From Prolixibacteraceae bacterium (lineage in GTDB: Bacteria > Bacteroidota > Bacteroidia > Bacteroidales > Prolixibacteraceae), in the NCBI GenBank assembly GCA_019459485.1, contig JAIBEZ010000011.1, forward strand, positions 87,588 to 151,587: a stretch of 64,000 bases of DNA. The letters are read 5' to 3'. Made by a program: the position numbers and the translations under genes. This document shows, piece after piece, positions 18,264 to 26,868 of the stretch (positions are counted from its first letter, which is position 1; the number at the start of each line of letters is the position of its first letter). The notes under the pieces are model-generated. The model saw nothing but the letters and a program-made list of their open reading frames with translations, was not told the DNA's origin and did no database searches.

Positions 18264-19187
18264 TTATGGTTTAAAATGTCCTGTATCAATCCATTCATTT
18301 TTTAGCAGCGACCACCAGTCAATGGCAAGGCCTTTGAGTACATATTCGTAAGGCAGCCAGCCATAGCCATTGTCACCCCACCCGGTTCCCCAGGAGTTTC
18401 GGATAAGCAGTGCGCCAGTTGTTTCGGCACCGCCAACATTTGTATTTTTGATTTTCATTTTGTCGTCGTAGCCTGCTGCAACGATGGCATGTCCGCCTTC
18501 AATCTTATCGCCTTTGGTCGGGTAGGGGATTTTACCCTCATTGCTGCCGGCCTGTGCTATGGAGCTGTACACTGAAAACCCGAACATAGAAGGAAGTCCG
18601 GCGGCAAGGTTTGTTTTGATGCGGTTCAGTAATTCAGCCCGGGTTGTTCCTGAAGGGTCGAGCCGGTAGTAGCTCATGGGCTGATAGTTCTGGGCAAAGG
18701 CATAGCAAAATGCAGTTGGTTCCTTGTCGAATTTTGAAACTTCGTAAGGCCAGTATTCTTCGGGCGGAACACCAAAAAGCACTAATGCGCCCATGGTGGT
18801 CCTCAGAAATGCACCGGTGTCACCAGTCTCGTGCATAAGGTTTCGGGTAGCTTTGTATAAGAACAAACGCGAAGCATCAACGTGTTTTCCAAATGCGCGG
18901 CGTTCAAAATACTCGACCAGCCCAACACCGGCATTTGCAGTACATGAGCCGATTGAGCCCTGATCTTCGATGGGTGGAAACCAACTGCGCAGAGAAACCG
19001 ATTTAGGAATTGTGGCTTTTGCGGTAACTGATGCACCTGTTTTTGAAAGCATTTCCTTTATCGAATCATTTTGTCCGAGTCCTTTCAGGCGGGTTGATAC
19101 ATTTTCCTGATCAACGGTGAGATCCCTGAAATCAGGAAAATCCGGCAGCCAGCCCATTGTTAGTCTTCTGCGAATAAATTCACTCAT
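18264..19187 (-). CDS. papain-like cysteine peptidase (C1 family)
   Basis: C1-type peptidase of 307 residues with a complete active site. Gln in PIEDQGSIGSC forms the oxyanion hole, with nucleophile Cys82, His233 in GGHAIVAAGY and Asn264 in RNSWGTGWGDNGYGW. Only about 60 residues precede the mature-like domain, including a short DFRDLTV segment, so there is no full propeptide. No signal peptide is seen, so it probably acts inside the cell. It is the first gene of a two-gene operon driven by the same promoter type as the lipid operon and lies back to back with the CHAT operon. Confidence 0.9.
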   Translation of the reverse strand: MSEFIRRRLTMGWLPDFPDFRDLTVDQENVSTRLKGLGQNDSIKEMLSKTGASVTAKATIPKSVSLRSWFPPIEDQGSIGSCTANAGVGLVEYFERRAFGKHVDASRLFLYKATRNLMHETGDTGAFLRTTMGALVLFGVPPEEYWPYEVSKFDKEPTAFCYAFAQNYQPMSYYRLDPSGTTRAELLNRIKTNLAAGLPSMFGFSVYSSIAQAGSNEGKIPYPTKGDKIEGGHAIVAAGYDDKMKIKNTNVGGAETTGALLIRNSWGTGWGDNGYGWLPYEYVLKGLAIDWWSLLKNEWIDTGHFKP

Positions 19188-19245
19188 TGCAACCTCCTTT
19201 GTTAAAATTAATAAGTATAGACCATCTTTGTTAATTGTAATTTAT

Positions 19246-19296
19246 GAAAGTTAAAGAGAAGTTTCAAAAATGTCAATAGCACGAACGTGTCATTTT
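19246..19296 (-). promoter_or_regulatory. promoter and shared 26-bp upstream block of the peptidase operon
   Basis: Minus-strand block at 19296-19271 ends in TTGACA and is followed after exactly 17 bases by TAACTTTC (19253-19246), about 60 bases before the peptidase start. The block matches 16285-16310 at 25 of 26 bases with the same 17-base gap to the -7-like element. Flanking sequences differ, so the match is not a simple recent duplication. Confidence 0.6.
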
Positions 19297-19481
19297 ACAG
19301 CGATGGGTACCGCATGATCTGAACAATAACAATGGAAGGTTGTTGGAAATTTATCGTTTTGGATTGAAAAATGGAGTGCGCGAATTTTTGAGAACCGTAG
19401 AATTGTAGTCCTCTTTAAACACATCAGGTGTTTTTAAATAGTGCTGAAAATAAGAATGATATGTGGGAGTAAAAACAGGAT

Positions 19482-19592
19482 TTAACTTCTGCGTTTGCGG
19501 TATAAATAAAAGAAATAAACGAATATTACAGCAAGCGCGAGAATCCAGGCTCCCCAGCCAATGCCCCAACCCCAAGAGTAATCGTTCATCAT
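19482..19592 (-). CDS. 36-residue single-span membrane protein
   Basis: Short gene opening with two ATG codons (MMNDYSWGWGIGWG), continuing as one hydrophobic helix (AWILALAVIFVYFFYLY) and ending in a basic tail (RKRRS). A Trp/Gly-rich N-terminus with a single helix and positive C-terminus is common in small Bacteroidetes membrane proteins. A frame-shifted longer open frame over the same bases lacks these features. Role unknown; it lies in the intergenic space between the peptidase and CHAT operons. Confidence 0.6.
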   Translation of the reverse strand: MMNDYSWGWGIGWGAWILALAVIFVYFFYLYRKRRS

Positions 19593-19729
19593 TTTTTTAG
19601 TTTTTAGTTATTGAATTTTAGTTTTTGAGATTTTGATTTCCTGATGTAAAGTTGAAACTATTTGTTATGAGAATCGTTACATAAATCTGATCGAAATTTA
19701 CATGATTCACACATTTAAAACTTAATAAT

Positions 19730-20782
19730 ATGGGCCTGAAAGATCTTTTTAAAAGCCTGGCAAGTTCGCCAACAGTTTTGCCTTATCTCCTGCACATTCC
19801 CAATGGTAATACAGATGATCCTGAAGGGTTGGCCGGAGAATTTGAACCTCAGCAGCATTATTTTACAGTAAGGGTGAACGAAATGTTTCTTTCAGAAAAG
19901 CGCAGGTGGATGAAGGAAATTGAGCCAATGGTTGTTTGCCTGACCAGCTATGTTTACGGTGAGCAGGAAATTGACAATCCATTCATTGTTGGCCGTAGTC
20001 TCATCGAGTCAAAAATGCAGAATGTCCCTGATGGAATGGTATTCCACGATACGCGTGTGGCAGGTATCCATCCGTTTTCCGGTGGCAGGTTAATTGTCAG
20101 CATTGCATTGTGCCAATCTGTGACAAAAGATTATTTGTCGGATTCGCTTGAATTTATTGAAAAAGTTTCAGGCGTTTTCAATGAGAATATTACCTCTTTG
20201 ATAGGTAGTTACACGAAAATAGCCAATGTTGTAATTGATGGGATCGATAAATTGTTCGACTCAAATGCGGTAACACCGCTTTTTGGCTTCAGAAAAGAAT
20301 TTGATCAGGATGCAAACGATCAATTTTCTCCGGGTTATTATGTAATGATAGATAAATCGGATAAAAAATGGAATGCAGCCAATTTCTTCGTGAAAGAAAA
20401 CAGGCTCTACTATGGCGATAATGTGGATTCAGCGAAAGAATTCAGGCACGACGAATATGTATTGTTCAGTATTACACGTTCCGATGAAAGGGGCGACACA
20501 ACTTTATTGCCGGTTTATCAGTCCTACAAAAAAATACTGGATGTTTTAAAGGTAAATGAAGTGAGCCAGGACACGAAAGATAAGGTGAAAGACATGTTGC
20601 GGGTGCTGAACATTGAAATGCAGCAAAGCCCCGACCTTACAGAACCTCACGCAAAAAAACTCATACAGAAATACATTGATGATGTGGGCAAATTGATCGA
20701 ACCTAAATTTAACTGGGGAGTAAAGTCAGCCGTGAAGAATGATTTCTGGAGCGATATGGACGCGAAGATCATGAATATTTAG
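19730..20782 (+). CDS. 350-residue protein of unknown function, first gene of the CHAT operon
   Basis: No family recognised. It is soluble and mixed alpha/beta, with a central region (PFSGGRLIVSIALCQSVTKD, 130-149) and a C-terminal helical part (about 265-350) rich in Lys and Asp. No catalytic motif is obvious. It is followed after 15 bases by the CHAT protease gene and then the TPR gene, so it is probably a partner in the same system, for example a sensor, adaptor or protease substrate. Confidence 0.75.
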   Translation: MGLKDLFKSLASSPTVLPYLLHIPNGNTDDPEGLAGEFEPQQHYFTVRVNEMFLSEKRRWMKEIEPMVVCLTSYVYGEQEIDNPFIVGRSLIESKMQNVPDGMVFHDTRVAGIHPFSGGRLIVSIALCQSVTKDYLSDSLEFIEKVSGVFNENITSLIGSYTKIANVVIDGIDKLFDSNAVTPLFGFRKEFDQDANDQFSPGYYVMIDKSDKKWNAANFFVKENRLYYGDNVDSAKEFRHDEYVLFSITRSDERGDTTLLPVYQSYKKILDVLKVNEVSQDTKDKVKDMLRVLNIEMQQSPDLTEPHAKKLIQKYIDDVGKLIEPKFNWGVKSAVKNDFWSDMDAKIMNI

Positions 20783-20797
20783 CCTAAACAAACGAAC

Positions 20798-22309
20798 ATG
20801 GCAAATTACATCAATATAAAGATCAACATCGAACAGGGCGGAATCTGTTTTACCAAAGATGAACTTCCTGCTCCACGTTCACCCTTTCAGATTGACGACG
20901 ATGATACCAAGGCCAATAATATCAGGGTAGAACTGGGCATTGCGAAGGTTTTCCACAAGGTGCTCAATCTGATCAAAACCGAACGTGAATTGTTTCAGAA
21001 AGAAGATTTTGAGCTGCTGGGCGAAATGCTGTCGAAGATAATGTTTGGCCGCATCAACAACAACGATGATATCAGGAATTTTATAATGAAGATCGTCGAA
21101 CAGTCGCTTGAAATAAATAACAGTTCGAGCAAAACAATCTGCCGGATATATCTGGAGTTCGATCAGAAATCGGGTGTGGCCATGTTGCCCTGGGAATACA
21201 TTCTTTACAAAACCCGCAGCCTTGACGTTCCCCGATCAATTTATCTTTCGGCCAATCTCAAAAGTCGTTTTCACCTGATGCGAAGGGTAAAAGATAACAA
21301 TTATGAACGTCCATTTTCCGAACGGCTATTCGTTATCGTGCTGGTCAATGTTGCCGGAAATGGAGATGTTGAACCTCCGATTGACAGCCGGACAGGCGAA
21401 CTGAAAACAATAGAAAAAACCTTTAAAACATTGCAGGATAAGTTTTTTGACAAATTGGTTGTTGAATATATTGAATCAACTCCATTTAATAAAATAAAGC
21501 AGGAGGTCGAGGAAATCTACAAAAGATGGGAAATTGAATATCAGCAAAAACCAAGCTATGCAATACATTATCTTGGGCATTCGATGCTGGACGAGCAGGT
21601 CGGAAAATTGGTCGCACTTTCTGCGGAAACCGGGAAGCCCGACTGGGTGGAGGATAAAAAATTTGCGGCCATTTTTAATGAGGAGAAATTAAATATCGAA
21701 CAACCTTGCATGGTTTGTTTTCAGTCGTGCGACAGCGCCAAAATCGGAAGTTTCAACGATATCTTGCGCGGAGTTGCCATTGAGTTTACCAAGATCAATA
21801 TTCCGGCGGTAATAGGAATGCAAAATGAGATAAATACTGCTTATTCCTGCGCATTTTTCGACCGGTTTTACGAGAGTATTCTGAATGAAAAGGATGTGGC
21901 AGAGGCAGTTACAGCCGGAAGGGATTATCTCGGCAGGGAATACAACAATGATACAGACGCCTACATTAATAACTCATTTGGGAGCCCTGTGCTTTTTATA
22001 ACCACCAAAGAACCAATCCAGATTATTCAGGCAGCCGCTGCACCTGTAAAAATGGTTAAAAGCGAAGAATTTAAACCCGAAATGAACATGAATATCAGGA
22101 ATTCGGTCATGATGGACAGGATTAGCAGCAATTCAAACATGAATGATAATAGAACCGCATCCATTTACATGCCTGATAATGATGACAGTTTATACCGCTC
22201 TGTAAAAACAGTGCACTCAGATCTTAACCCGGTCTCTGCGGCGCAACCGATAATTGATCCAAGAGATACTTCGTCGCCAAATGTTCAACCTAAAAATTCT
22301 GATGAATGA
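20798..22309 (+). CDS. CHAT-domain caspase-like protease
   Basis: A 503-residue protein whose centre is a CHAT (caspase HetF associated with TPRs) domain. The His motif IHYLGHS puts the probable catalytic His at 261 (His257 just before). The Cys motif CFQSCDSA gives Cys311, and GVAIEFTKINIPAVIGMQ with FFDRFYESI completes the fold. The N-terminal ~140 residues include GVAMLPWEYILY, a common CHAT-family entry motif. The C-terminal ~90 residues look disordered (Asn/Asp/Met-rich) and could be a linker or cleavage target. CHAT proteases act in bacterial conflict systems such as TPR-CHAT/Craspase. The stop overlaps the start of the TPR gene (ATGA). Confidence 0.88.
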   Translation: MANYINIKINIEQGGICFTKDELPAPRSPFQIDDDDTKANNIRVELGIAKVFHKVLNLIKTERELFQKEDFELLGEMLSKIMFGRINNNDDIRNFIMKIVEQSLEINNSSSKTICRIYLEFDQKSGVAMLPWEYILYKTRSLDVPRSIYLSANLKSRFHLMRRVKDNNYERPFSERLFVIVLVNVAGNGDVEPPIDSRTGELKTIEKTFKTLQDKFFDKLVVEYIESTPFNKIKQEVEEIYKRWEIEYQQKPSYAIHYLGHSMLDEQVGKLVALSAETGKPDWVEDKKFAAIFNEEKLNIEQPCMVCFQSCDSAKIGSFNDILRGVAIEFTKINIPAVIGMQNEINTAYSCAFFDRFYESILNEKDVAEAVTAGRDYLGREYNNDTDAYINNSFGSPVLFITTKEPIQIIQAAAAPVKMVKSEEFKPEMNMNIRNSVMMDRISSNSNMNDNRTASIYMPDNDDSLYRSVKTVHSDLNPVSAAQPIIDPRDTSSPNVQPKNSDE

Positions 22310-24690
22310 TTACCAAACAGGATATTGCAGCTATTTTTTCAGCCGCTTATGCAAGCGCTTCCCTGCGCAGCGATTGTGATATGCGCATGGTCGCCGATTT
22401 GTTTGAAACCGTCAGGTCGCAACTTGATTTCTCTGATCCTTATGAAACCTGGGATTATATCGTTACCGACCGCCTGAAATATGACAATGAACTTTCGGTT
22501 GAATTGCTTTCGGAGGTAAGGGACAGCTATTTTAATTTCTTCTTCGGCAAGTTGTTGTCGCATTTGGATTCGATGTATTTGACCGAACCTGAAGCCGCGA
22601 TTTTATTTTGGGAAGAGGCTTGCGCTGAGGCAGCCATCTATTGCAGGGAAGATGCGCTTTACATGTTGTGTTTGCAGCAGCAAAAGCGGGGAATAAAAAG
22701 CAAAATGCTTGACCAAAACTTAAAACTTGCGAAACTGATACAGGAAAGCCGCTGGGTCGATACGGTTCCGTTTTATGAAGATATTGCATCAAATGATAAA
22801 TTCCCCAAAAAAATACGTGCTTTTGCTGAAATAGTAATTTTCCAGATCATCATTTATCAATACCTGGAATTTTCGAAAGCGCCAAAACACATCGAAAATG
22901 CAGAAGCTTTATTGCCCGGACATTTCCTGATTACAAGAAGCTGGGCTGAATATTACCTGAAAATCGGGGAGACTGAAAAGTCACGCGATTATATACTGCG
23001 GGTAATGTCCATAAAGCCAAGTGATTATACGGCTTTAAATCTTCTCGGCGATTCATTTATGGCTGAAAATAAACCTGAAAGTGCAGAGTCGTGGTACAAT
23101 GATGCATCGCAGAAAAATATCCTGCAAACAGATTCATACCGAAGATTGCTCATCCTTTTCGGAATAAAAACTTGGTTCGCCGATAAATGGCCGCGGATAG
23201 AGGAATTGGTGCAGTTAATTGGGAAAAGGCCGAAATACGGGAATTACAATCAGCTTGTTGAAAAAGGACTTGCTGAAGCTGATTGCTTTAAGGACCTGCA
23301 ATTGTACCATGCTTTCCGGGTTATTGCTGATGCCTTTATTGGCAATGATGCGCCGGAAAAAGCGGAGGAATGGTATCTGAAAGCGCAATTACTTCATCCT
23401 GAAATAGCAACAGCGTATATTGATCTGGCATATCTAAAACTTCACCTCAACCAGCATAAGCAGGCAAAAGCATTGCTTTTACAGGCAAAAGAAGTTGACA
23501 AGGAAAATTTCGAGGTGTATTGGGCCCTGGCATACTATTACCAACTTCAGGAACAAAAAGAAGAAGCGCTTGAATGTTATGAAAAATGCTTTGGGTTGCG
23601 GCCTCATTGGGAAGATATGATCAATAATTTTATCGGAAATCTTTATTATTCGCTCAAGGAATACGATCAGGCAATTGCCTTTTACCGGAAAGCGGTTGAC
23701 ATCAACGATCAATATCCGGTTTTCGCCGGAAATCTTGGAGGAGCCTATCAGATTTTGGCGGATCAATTGTTTGGTAGTAAGGATTATACGGCTGCTGAAA
23801 AGATGTATATTGAAGCTGCCAAAGCCGACAATGATGCCAACAGGTGGAATACCCTGGGAAATTTCTATTATGACATGAAGCGCTGGAACGACGCAATCGA
23901 CAATTACAAGAAAGCAATGGAAATCAGACAGGATCCTGTTTTTCTCGAAAACTGCGGGCTGGCTTACGAACGGAACGGGAATTTTAAGGAAGCTGAAAAA
24001 TACTATCAGGAAGCGCTTGAAGTTGATCCCGAATCGGCAAAGTTGTTTAACCGGTTGGGCGTTTTTTATCACGACCAGACTGACTATGAAAAATCCATTG
24101 GCTGTTACCTGAAAGCGCTTGAACGTGAGCCTCAAAATCTACTTTACCTTGAGAACCTTGCGCTCGCTTATTCAATGAAAAATGATTACGACGCAGCGAT
24201 TGAAACCTATGAGAAATTTTTACAGATAAGTTCGGCCAACGCAAAGATTTTGAATGCGATGGGGGTTATTTATTACAATCAGGAGCAATACGGATCGGCC
24301 ATTGAAATGTACCGCAAAGCCCTTGAAATCGACAAGGATAATTTCTTGTACACTAAAAATCTTGGATTGGCTTATCGCGTTTCAGGATCTGCTGACGAAG
24401 CAATTGAAACTTATAAAAAGGCACTTGAAATCAATGATTCAGATTACATCGTATGGAACGAACTTGGTGTTTTGAGTTACAACGGGTATGACAATGAGAA
24501 TGCTATAACATATTATCAGAAAGCGATTGAACTCAAACCTGATGATCCTGTATTGTACTCAAATCTTGCAATGGTATTCAACACACAGGGTAAAACCGAT
24601 GAAGCATTGAACATTATGGACAATTATCAGGTGTCGGAAGCAGTGAAAACCGAAGTGAATTTATTGTTGAAGGATTCTCTCACATACTAA
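22306..24690 (+). CDS. large tetratricopeptide-repeat protein paired with the CHAT protease
   Basis: A 794-residue protein. The first ~190 residues are a helical region of unknown type, and from about 195 to the end there are roughly 15 TPR units (e.g. AEEWYLKAQLLHPEIATAYI, AIAFYRKAVDINDQYP, AIEMYRKALEIDKDNF). No signal peptide or membrane helix. The 4-base overlap with the CHAT gene shows coupled translation. In known TPR-CHAT systems the TPR part senses a partner and controls the protease. Here the two are separate polypeptides, so a protein complex is likely (inference). Confidence 0.88.
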   Translation: MITKQDIAAIFSAAYASASLRSDCDMRMVADLFETVRSQLDFSDPYETWDYIVTDRLKYDNELSVELLSEVRDSYFNFFFGKLLSHLDSMYLTEPEAAILFWEEACAEAAIYCREDALYMLCLQQQKRGIKSKMLDQNLKLAKLIQESRWVDTVPFYEDIASNDKFPKKIRAFAEIVIFQIIIYQYLEFSKAPKHIENAEALLPGHFLITRSWAEYYLKIGETEKSRDYILRVMSIKPSDYTALNLLGDSFMAENKPESAESWYNDASQKNILQTDSYRRLLILFGIKTWFADKWPRIEELVQLIGKRPKYGNYNQLVEKGLAEADCFKDLQLYHAFRVIADAFIGNDAPEKAEEWYLKAQLLHPEIATAYIDLAYLKLHLNQHKQAKALLLQAKEVDKENFEVYWALAYYYQLQEQKEEALECYEKCFGLRPHWEDMINNFIGNLYYSLKEYDQAIAFYRKAVDINDQYPVFAGNLGGAYQILADQLFGSKDYTAAEKMYIEAAKADNDANRWNTLGNFYYDMKRWNDAIDNYKKAMEIRQDPVFLENCGLAYERNGNFKEAEKYYQEALEVDPESAKLFNRLGVFYHDQTDYEKSIGCYLKALEREPQNLLYLENLALAYSMKNDYDAAIETYEKFLQISSANAKILNAMGVIYYNQEQYGSAIEMYRKALEIDKDNFLYTKNLGLAYRVSGSADEAIETYKKALEINDSDYIVWNELGVLSYNGYDNENAITYYQKAIELKPDDPVLYSNLAMVFNTQGKTDEALNIMDNYQVSEAVKTEVNLLLKDSLTY

Positions 24691-24696
24691 TGCCGG

Positions 24697-25710
24697 TCAA
24701 CTGCTTGCAGTTGCTTTCCTGAAACGCACCAGTTGACGGTTTGCTTCGTCCCACAAACTCAGATTTAGAGCCTTGAAAGTTGAAAATAAAGTTACAGGTT
24801 TCACCGTCCTGAATAAATCGTTCTCGTTGTGGCATTTCTGAAGGTTATAATTCGGAATTCGAGGGCTTAAGTGATGCAAATGGTGAAAGCCGATATTTCC
24901 GGTAAACCACTGCAAAACAGCCGGTAATTTAAGGAACGAACTGCCTTCTATGGCCGCTGTTTTATAATCCCAGTTGATGTCCCTGTTCCACGAAACATCT
25001 TCGAACTGGTGCTGAACGTAAAACAACCAGAGCCCTGCCACATGCGAAATCAGCAATACTGGTATCTGGATTAAAAGGTAAGCTTTCAGGCCGATCAGCA
25101 AACTCATTCCGGTAGCGATTATTATTACCACAATGTTTGTGAAATATACGTTCAGGCGTGCTTTCCGGTCCATCGTTTTTTTTGAAAACCGGTTTTGCAC
25201 CAGGATCATAAACAACGGCCCGATTGTAAACATCAGGAACGGGTTACGGAATCCACGGTAAAGAAGGCGTTTCCATTTCGATGAATTTCGGTATTCTTCC
25301 ACTGTCATGGTCCATACATCCCCAAATCCGCGTTTGTCAAGATTGACGGTTGTTGCGTGGTGTTCAAAATGCTGGTTGTGCCACTTGTTGTATGGAGTAA
25401 ACGAGAGTATGCCAAAGGCCATTCCAACGATATTGTTAGCCCGCTTCGACTTGAAAAAAGATCCGTGTCCGCAATCGTGGAAAATGATGAATAACCGGAT
25501 CAAAAAACCGCTGGCAACAATGGCCAGTAAAAGAGTTATCCAATACGAAACCTGTAAACTCAGGATCATTAAATACCACAAGCCTAAATATGGAAAGAGT
25601 GTATTGATGATTTGCCAGAGGCTTTTAAGTAAATCGGGTTGATTGTATTTCATGATCACTTTTTGCCATGACCGGTCGGTTGCCGGTTGATTTTTCACTG
25701 TTGATTCCAT
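24697..25710 (-). CDS. membrane fatty acid desaturase
   Basis: Integral-membrane di-iron desaturase of 337 residues with all three histidine boxes: HDCGH near 78-82, HNQHFEHH near 112-119, and HHLHHLSP near 270. Four or more hydrophobic helices surround them. It introduces a double bond into acyl chains using O2 and an electron donor; regiospecificity is not readable. It converges with the TPR gene (6-base gap). A GC-rich inverted repeat (CAACTGCTTGCAGTTG) lies at its 3' end. Confidence 0.9.
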   Translation of the reverse strand: MESTVKNQPATDRSWQKVIMKYNQPDLLKSLWQIINTLFPYLGLWYLMILSLQVSYWITLLLAIVASGFLIRLFIIFHDCGHGSFFKSKRANNIVGMAFGILSFTPYNKWHNQHFEHHATTVNLDKRGFGDVWTMTVEEYRNSSKWKRLLYRGFRNPFLMFTIGPLFMILVQNRFSKKTMDRKARLNVYFTNIVVIIIATGMSLLIGLKAYLLIQIPVLLISHVAGLWLFYVQHQFEDVSWNRDINWDYKTAAIEGSSFLKLPAVLQWFTGNIGFHHLHHLSPRIPNYNLQKCHNENDLFRTVKPVTLFSTFKALNLSLWDEANRQLVRFRKATASS

Positions 25711-25825
25711 TGCTTCAAATTAAAATTTGGGCAAAGGTAGGCGGCGTTTGCACGCTTTAAAAAAACAAGGGATCAACGGTGTAAATAAGTGGCTGAATGA
25801 AGGTCAGGGTGGCCGGTGTCAATGT

Positions 25826-25851
25826 GCGGGGGCGATTGGTATTCGCCCCCG
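25826..25851. repeat. strong GC hairpin between the LytTR and desaturase genes
   Basis: Inverted repeat GGGGGCGA / TCGCCCCC with a 7-base loop (25828-25850), extendable by a few pairs. It lies a few bases after the stop of the LytTR gene but lacks a T run, so termination is uncertain; it resembles hairpins scattered in Bacteroidetes genomes. Confidence 0.5.
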
Positions 25852-25857
25852 TACAGC

Positions 25858-26697
25858 TTAAATGGCTTCTTTAAGCTTCAGCAAATATTGTCGCGAAACC
25901 GGAATTTGCTCCTGATAATTCTTAATTGTCAACCAGTGATTGTTAAATTGCCTGTTGAGCTTTTCAATGTAATGAATATTGACGATACAAATCCGGTGGC
26001 ACCGAATAAAATTGGGGAAAGGTTTCACCTGGTGTTCAATATTTCTAAGGGTGTTACGCATCAGCTTTTTCCTGAAATGCTCACCTTCCTTATATACAAT
26101 TTCAACGTAATTATCGGCCGATTTTATAAATGCAACATCGGCAACATGAAGCGATAAATTTTCGGCGCTGTTATCAGAAATAAATTCGATGGACTGGTTC
26201 AGGTAACCCACTTCGTATTTTACGACCTGCTTGCCAATGATCTCTTTTTCTATCAGGAGCAATTCGTTTTGTTGCCTCAATTCTTTTATATCATCAAAAA
26301 TCCCTAAAACGATTGGTGGGACGAGACAGATCAAAACAACTTTCGACATTACAAAAAAGGAGATCTCAACCAATCCCACATACCGCAGGTAGAATGCAAA
26401 AGCGACTGAACTCAATGCCATGATAATGAATCCGCCAAGGTAGGAAGGAAAAAACGGCACGCTGCTTTGGTTGTATGACTGCATTATCCGGAGCGAAACT
26501 GCACGAACCAAAACCAGAAACAATAAAACGATTCCTCCTAATCCGGCAACAACTAATAACCTGTTATTGAAATCAAATCTTTCGAGTGGAAATGGCTGAA
26601 AAAAGAGGATAAAAAGAAATACACCAAAACTGATACTTAGGAAAAGCTTTTTGTCTTCTTTTAATAGTTTTAATATTTGATCGGTTTTTTTGTTCAT
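25858..26697 (-). CDS. membrane-bound LytTR-type transcriptional regulator
   Basis: A 279-residue protein with four N-terminal membrane helices (about 15-135), a short coiled-coil-like segment (DDIKELRQQNELLLIEKEII), and a C-terminal LytTR DNA-binding domain from ~175. The domain carries FIKSADNYVEIVY, LRNIEHQV and FIRCHRICIVNIHYIEKL motifs. Such proteins regulate nearby genes from the membrane without a separate kinase. Targets are unknown; desaturase downstream and the CotH gene upstream are candidates. Confidence 0.9.
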   Translation of the reverse strand: MNKKTDQILKLLKEDKKLFLSISFGVFLFILFFQPFPLERFDFNNRLLVVAGLGGIVLLFLVLVRAVSLRIMQSYNQSSVPFFPSYLGGFIIMALSSVAFAFYLRYVGLVEISFFVMSKVVLICLVPPIVLGIFDDIKELRQQNELLLIEKEIIGKQVVKYEVGYLNQSIEFISDNSAENLSLHVADVAFIKSADNYVEIVYKEGEHFRKKLMRNTLRNIEHQVKPFPNFIRCHRICIVNIHYIEKLNRQFNNHWLTIKNYQEQIPVSRQYLLKLKEAI

Positions 26698-26868
26698 AAT
26701 TTCGCTTCATCTAATAAACTCTTCCCTGAAACACCCTCGTTCTGCAAATGTTTGTGAGGTTTACGTTATTTGGTAAATATATGTTTGACTATTTTTGCTG
26801 AAATCTTATCGTCCTTCTTACAGTATGTTTGCTAATTTTGTAAGCGCTATACTAAAACTAACTGAAGA

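Noticed and set aside
25826..25851. GC hairpin as an intrinsic terminator of the LytTR gene
   Set aside because: Strong stem but no T run follows on either strand; kept only as a repeat.
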